Source: Candidatus Magasanikiibacteriota bacterium (GTDB taxonomy: Bacteria; Patescibacteriota; Patescibacteriia; Magasanikbacterales; GWA2-37-8). Taken from it: DNA of 7,244 nt. This document shows positions 5,872 through 7,244 of this stretch, in pieces; the first letter of the stretch is position 1, and every line of letters starts with the position of its first letter. The stretch spans positions 1 through 7,244 of the forward strand of contig CAIOJG010000170.1 of NCBI GenBank assembly GCA_903858555.1. Direction: 5' to 3'. Under the pieces are notes generated by a model. That model was not told where the DNA came from. It was given only the letters and a program-made list of their open reading frames with translations, and ran no database searches. Both the position numbers and the translations under genes were made by a program.

Positions 5872-6019
5872 TATTCCATTTCTTTATTTCCTCTACCAAA
5901 GCGTTCCGGCAGTCACCGTCAAAGTCTACTAAACGGAATTTTGTGTAAACAAAGTCTCATTTTTTTTGTTTAATCATAGAGAAAATATTGGGTTCCATTA
6001 ATAATGTTGCTACATGCCA
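5872..6019. other. Intergenic spacer, no clear gene
   Basis: No convincing plus-strand gene or strong terminator is seen between the methyltransferase and the toxin-antitoxin promoter. An 8-bp direct repeat CAAAGTCT occurs at 5920-5927 and 5950-5957. A weak AAACAAA/TTTGTTT inverted repeat surrounds a T run near 5947-5971 and might act as a poor terminator. A 40-codon minus-strand frame crosses 5834-5956 and may be a coding remnant. Confidence 0.4.
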
Positions 6020-6034
6020 ACGGGAATCGAACCC
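6020..6034 (-). repeat. tRNA T-arm fragment, inverted copy of the tRNA-Glu T arm
   Basis: On the minus strand this reads GGGTTCGATTCCCGT, identical over 15 nt to the tRNA-Glu T arm at 3720-3734 but in opposite orientation. No cloverleaf can be completed around it: the DNA 5' of it on the minus strand is the A+T-rich promoter of the antitoxin gene. It is therefore a tRNA 3'-end remnant or a chance match to a motif shared by many tRNAs, not a working tRNA. Confidence 0.5.
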
Positions 6035-6040
6035 AGATAC

Positions 6041-6069
6041 TTGACATATATCTAAAATATAGCTATAAT
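6041..6069 (+). promoter_or_regulatory. Consensus promoter of the toxin-antitoxin locus
   Basis: TTGACA at 6041-6046 and TATAAT at 6064-6069 are both perfect hexamers with an ideal 17-bp spacer. Transcription should start near 6076, about 29 nt before the antitoxin ATG at 6105. A promoter this strong fits a locus held down by autorepression. Confidence 0.85.
6058..6067. promoter_or_regulatory. Candidate operator palindrome over the -10 box
   Basis: TATAGCTATA is a perfect 10-bp palindrome that includes the first four bases of the -10 hexamer. Ribbon-helix-helix antitoxins usually bind short palindromes over their own promoter, so this is a plausible autorepression site. A+T-rich sequence makes chance palindromes common. 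Confidence 0.4.
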
Positions 6070-6084
6070 ATATACATATTAAAT

Positions 6085-6108
6085 ATGACTAAAAAACATA
6101 ATATATGA
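6085..6108 (+). CDS. Possible leader micro-ORF (7 codons)
   Basis: ATG at 6085 opens a frame for MTKKHNI whose TGA stop (6106-6108) overlaps the antitoxin ATG (6105-6107) as ATGA. Both starts share the 9-base context ATATGACTA. It could couple translation into the antitoxin. With no ribosome-binding site and such short length, it may be only a sequence coincidence. Confidence 0.2.
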   Translation: MTKKHNI

Positions 6109-6380
6109 CTACCCAAGTAATTTTCAAAATTGATAAAAAACTCAAAGACAAGGCAATGGCTAAAGCCCAGCACCAAGGTATAGCCTTTGCGTCTATTCTT
6201 AAATTAGCTACCAAAGCATTTGTAGATGGTGATTTAAGTTTGGGTTTGATCGGCAGTGAAAAATTCAATGTCGCTACTGGTAGAGATATAGCTAACGCGC
6301 AAAATGATATTTCTCAAGGAAAAAATCTTTCACCAAGCTTTCGTTCCGCCAAAGAAGCAATTAATTTTCTTAAAAAATAA
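6105..6380 (+). CDS. RelB/DinJ-type antitoxin
   Basis: This is a 91-residue ribbon-helix-helix antitoxin. Residues 3-9 (TQVIFKI) form the DNA-contacting beta strand, 11-24 the first helix (KKLKDKAMAKAQHQ) and 27-39 the second (AFASILKLATKAF), the usual layout in the RelB/DinJ family. The C-terminal part, ISQGKNLSPSFRSAKEAINF (69-88), matches the segment that wraps and neutralises RelE/YafQ-like toxins. It should form dimers that bind the upstream palindrome and repress the locus. The start ATG at 6105 follows the consensus promoter and has no Shine-Dalgarno sequence. The toxin gene starts 8 nt after the stop. The antitoxin appears complete, in contrast to its toxin. Confidence 0.85.
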   Translation: MTTQVIFKIDKKLKDKAMAKAQHQGIAFASILKLATKAFVDGDLSLGLIGSEKFNVATGRDIANAQNDISQGKNLSPSFRSAKEAINFLKK

Positions 6381-6388
6381 GTGAATTT

Positions 6389-6571
6389 ATGGAGGTAAGA
6401 TTTCATAAAAATTTTAAGAAAAAGTTTAAAAAACTACCAGTAAAAATTCAGGAACAATTTTTTGAGCGTTTAGAAATATTTTTTCAGAATAAATTTGATA
6501 AATTACTAAACAATCATTCGGTAGATAAAGCTTTTCCAAATTTCAAGAGTCGCACAGAGATGAAATATTAA
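6389..6571 (+). pseudogene. RelE/YafQ-like toxin, truncated
   Basis: The first 54 residues fit small RelE-superfamily mRNA interferase toxins: a basic start (VRFHKNFKKKFKKLP), an amphipathic helix (IQEQFFERLEIFFQN) and the conserved LLNNHSV followed by KAFPNFKS. Relatives continue from here with a segment of the form I-N-I-T-G-D-x-R and end with a catalytic histidine near the C-terminus, at a total of about 85-95 residues. Here that third is absent: after FKS come only RTEMKY and a stop, and no other frame restores it. Without those catalytic strands the protein should be inactive. The ATG at 6389 lies 8 nt after the antitoxin stop. A GGAGG sits just inside the gene (6391-6395) and cannot serve this start. 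The locus is therefore probably an antitoxin with a dead toxin. Confidence 0.72.
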
Positions 6572-6651
6572 AACCTTTCAAACTCAAGAAGGGGACCGGA
6601 CAGTTTGGTGATGCTACCAGAAAATTGGTGAATAGTTTAATAAATAATTAA
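6529..6651 (+). pseudogene. Orphan 3' end of an unrelated gene fused after the toxin
   Basis: A second frame, shifted by one base from the toxin, is open from 6529 to the TAA at 6649-6651. It encodes a natural-looking C-terminus containing HRDEILKPFKLKKGTGQFG and then DATRKLVNSLINN. There is no start codon and no homologous 5' part nearby. Since the toxin loses its family pattern at about 6545-6550 and this frame gains coding character at the same point, it is probably the tail of another gene joined by recombination. The parent gene is not recognised. The composition and hydrophilic helical look are protein-like, but the segment is short. Confidence 0.4.
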
Positions 6652-6662
6652 TTCTAAAAAAT

Positions 6663-6694
6663 AAAATAACCGACCAAATCTGGTCGGTTATTTT
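6663..6694. terminator. Bidirectional intrinsic terminator
   Basis: A perfect 14-bp stem (6663-6676 with 6681-6694) closes an AATC loop. The G+C-rich core is CCGACC/GGTCGG, and the stem is flanked by T runs downstream on the plus strand and, as A runs upstream, on the minus strand. It can therefore end both the toxin-antitoxin transcript and the converging glutathione S-transferase-like transcript. Confidence 0.88.
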
Positions 6695-6705
6695 TATAAT
6701 ATTTT

Positions 6706-7244
6706 TTAAGCCGTGATTTTTTTATAGGCTGGGCGGTCGCTTACTCGTTTCATCCAAGCGGTGACGTTTGGATAAATGGTCATATCGAGTTCAATAAAAG
6801 TGGCACTTTGTGCGACGGACATAATAACCAAGTCGGCCAAAGAAAAATGATCAAGCGCGACGTATTCGCGACCTTCTAAACGTCCTTCTAAAACTCCCAA
6901 GTATCTTGGTAGGTCAACTTCTTTAGCTGCTTTAGTGGCATCGGTGTCAGGAGTTTTGCGCCATTTTTGATATACCAGTGGTCCAAAGGCGTTGCTATAT
7001 AAATGCATTAGTGACCAGAGTGACCATTGATTTACGATACCGTGTTCCTGCGCGGTCGTACCTACAAATTCCAAAGCCTGTTTCTTTTCCATCATGTAGT
7101 AGCAGATGGCGAGTGATTCCCATAAAACAAAATCTCCGTCCGTCATAGTTGGCACTTTGCCATTTGGATTTAGTTTTAAATACTCCGGAGTTTTGTGCTC
7201 TCCTTTTTGAAAATCCACCTCCACGATTTCGTAGTCCAAACCAA
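6706..7244 (-). CDS. Glutathione S-transferase-like protein, 5' end outside the window
   Basis: The minus-strand frame runs from beyond the right edge to the TAA at 6708-6706. About 179 codons are visible. Counting from the Leu codon at 7239, the thioredoxin-like N-terminal domain shows NPNGKVPTM (24-32), with the cis-proline of V-P at Pro30, and WESLAI (40-45), where Glu41-Ser42 normally bind the glutathione gamma-glutamyl group. The C-terminal helical domain has FSLADL (132-137), the N-capping box and hydrophobic staple, and ends YPNVTAWMKRVSDRPAYKK. About 25 residues, including the first strand and any catalytic Ser/Cys/Tyr, should lie outside the window. The TTG at 7239 is an internal Leu codon (family pattern G-L-x-Y-E), not a start. 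The family conjugates or reduces substrates with glutathione; in a minimal genome the thiol used and the true role are open. Confidence 0.9.
   Translation of the reverse strand, partial: GLDYEIVEVDFQKGEHKTPEYLKLNPNGKVPTMTDGDFVLWESLAICYYMMEKKQALEFVGTTAQEHGIVNQWSLWSLMHLYSNAFGPLVYQKWRKTPDTDATKAAKEVDLPRYLGVLEGRLEGREYVALDHFSLADLVIMSVAQSATFIELDMTIYPNVTAWMKRVSDRPAYKKITA

Noticed and set aside
5920..5957. CAAAGTCT direct repeats 30 bp apart as the start of a CRISPR or iteron array
   Set aside because: There are only two copies of 8 bp, with no third unit and no nearby cas or replication gene.
3720..6034. A pair of integration attachment sites (tRNA-Glu 3' end and its 15-nt copy)
   Set aside because: The copy is inverted, covers only the widely shared T arm, lacks the acceptor end, and no integrase lies between.

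Overview
The window looks like chromosomal DNA from an A+T-rich bacterium with a compact genome, most likely a Candidate Phyla Radiation (Patescibacteria) lineage. That placement is an inference. It rests on the almost complete lack of Shine-Dalgarno sequences before start codons, 1-2 nt gaps between co-directional genes, and the look of several proteins, notably the ATP-grasp ligase and the cytosolic NlpC/P60-like protein. TGA is used as a stop codon (for example at 3602-3604), so this is not one of the lineages that recode TGA to glycine.

Left part (1-3604), core-like. A minus-strand pair carries murB (cell-wall precursor synthesis) and, 4 nt after it, the start of an unidentified gene that runs off the left edge. 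Divergent from murB is a tight three-gene operon: an ATP-grasp ligase, an NlpC/P60-like cysteine amidase/peptidase without signal peptide, and a small membrane-anchored SAM methyltransferase resembling the FAM173/ATPSCKMT protein-lysine methyltransferases. One strong promoter (TTGCCA-17-TATAAT) puts the ligase ATG at about +1, so the operon mRNA is probably leaderless. Its -10 box overlaps a -10-like box for murB on the other strand.

Middle (3605-3778). A tRNA-Glu gene with anticodon CTC, its own promoter, an encoded CCA and an intrinsic terminator that begins at the last base of the CCA.

Right-centre (3779-6660), an accessory-looking, very A+T-rich block between that tRNA and a strong bidirectional terminator. 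It holds a membrane-protein gene broken by a one-base frameshift in a T run, a zinc-ribbon/two-helix membrane protein, a soluble class I methyltransferase, an inverted tRNA T-arm fragment, and a type II toxin-antitoxin locus. The antitoxin is intact and has a perfect consensus promoter. The toxin has lost its C-terminal third and runs into the 3' end of an unrelated coding sequence. Broken genes and junctions suggest repeated insertion and decay next to the tRNA.

Right end (6706-7244). A glutathione S-transferase-like gene on the minus strand, cut at its 5' end by the window edge. It converges on the toxin-antitoxin locus across the shared terminator.

The best candidate for an undescribed system is the ligase/amidase/membrane-methyltransferase operon. 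Its parts suggest ATP-driven amide-bond formation, amide-bond cleavage, and methylation at the membrane, but the substrate cannot be read from sequence.
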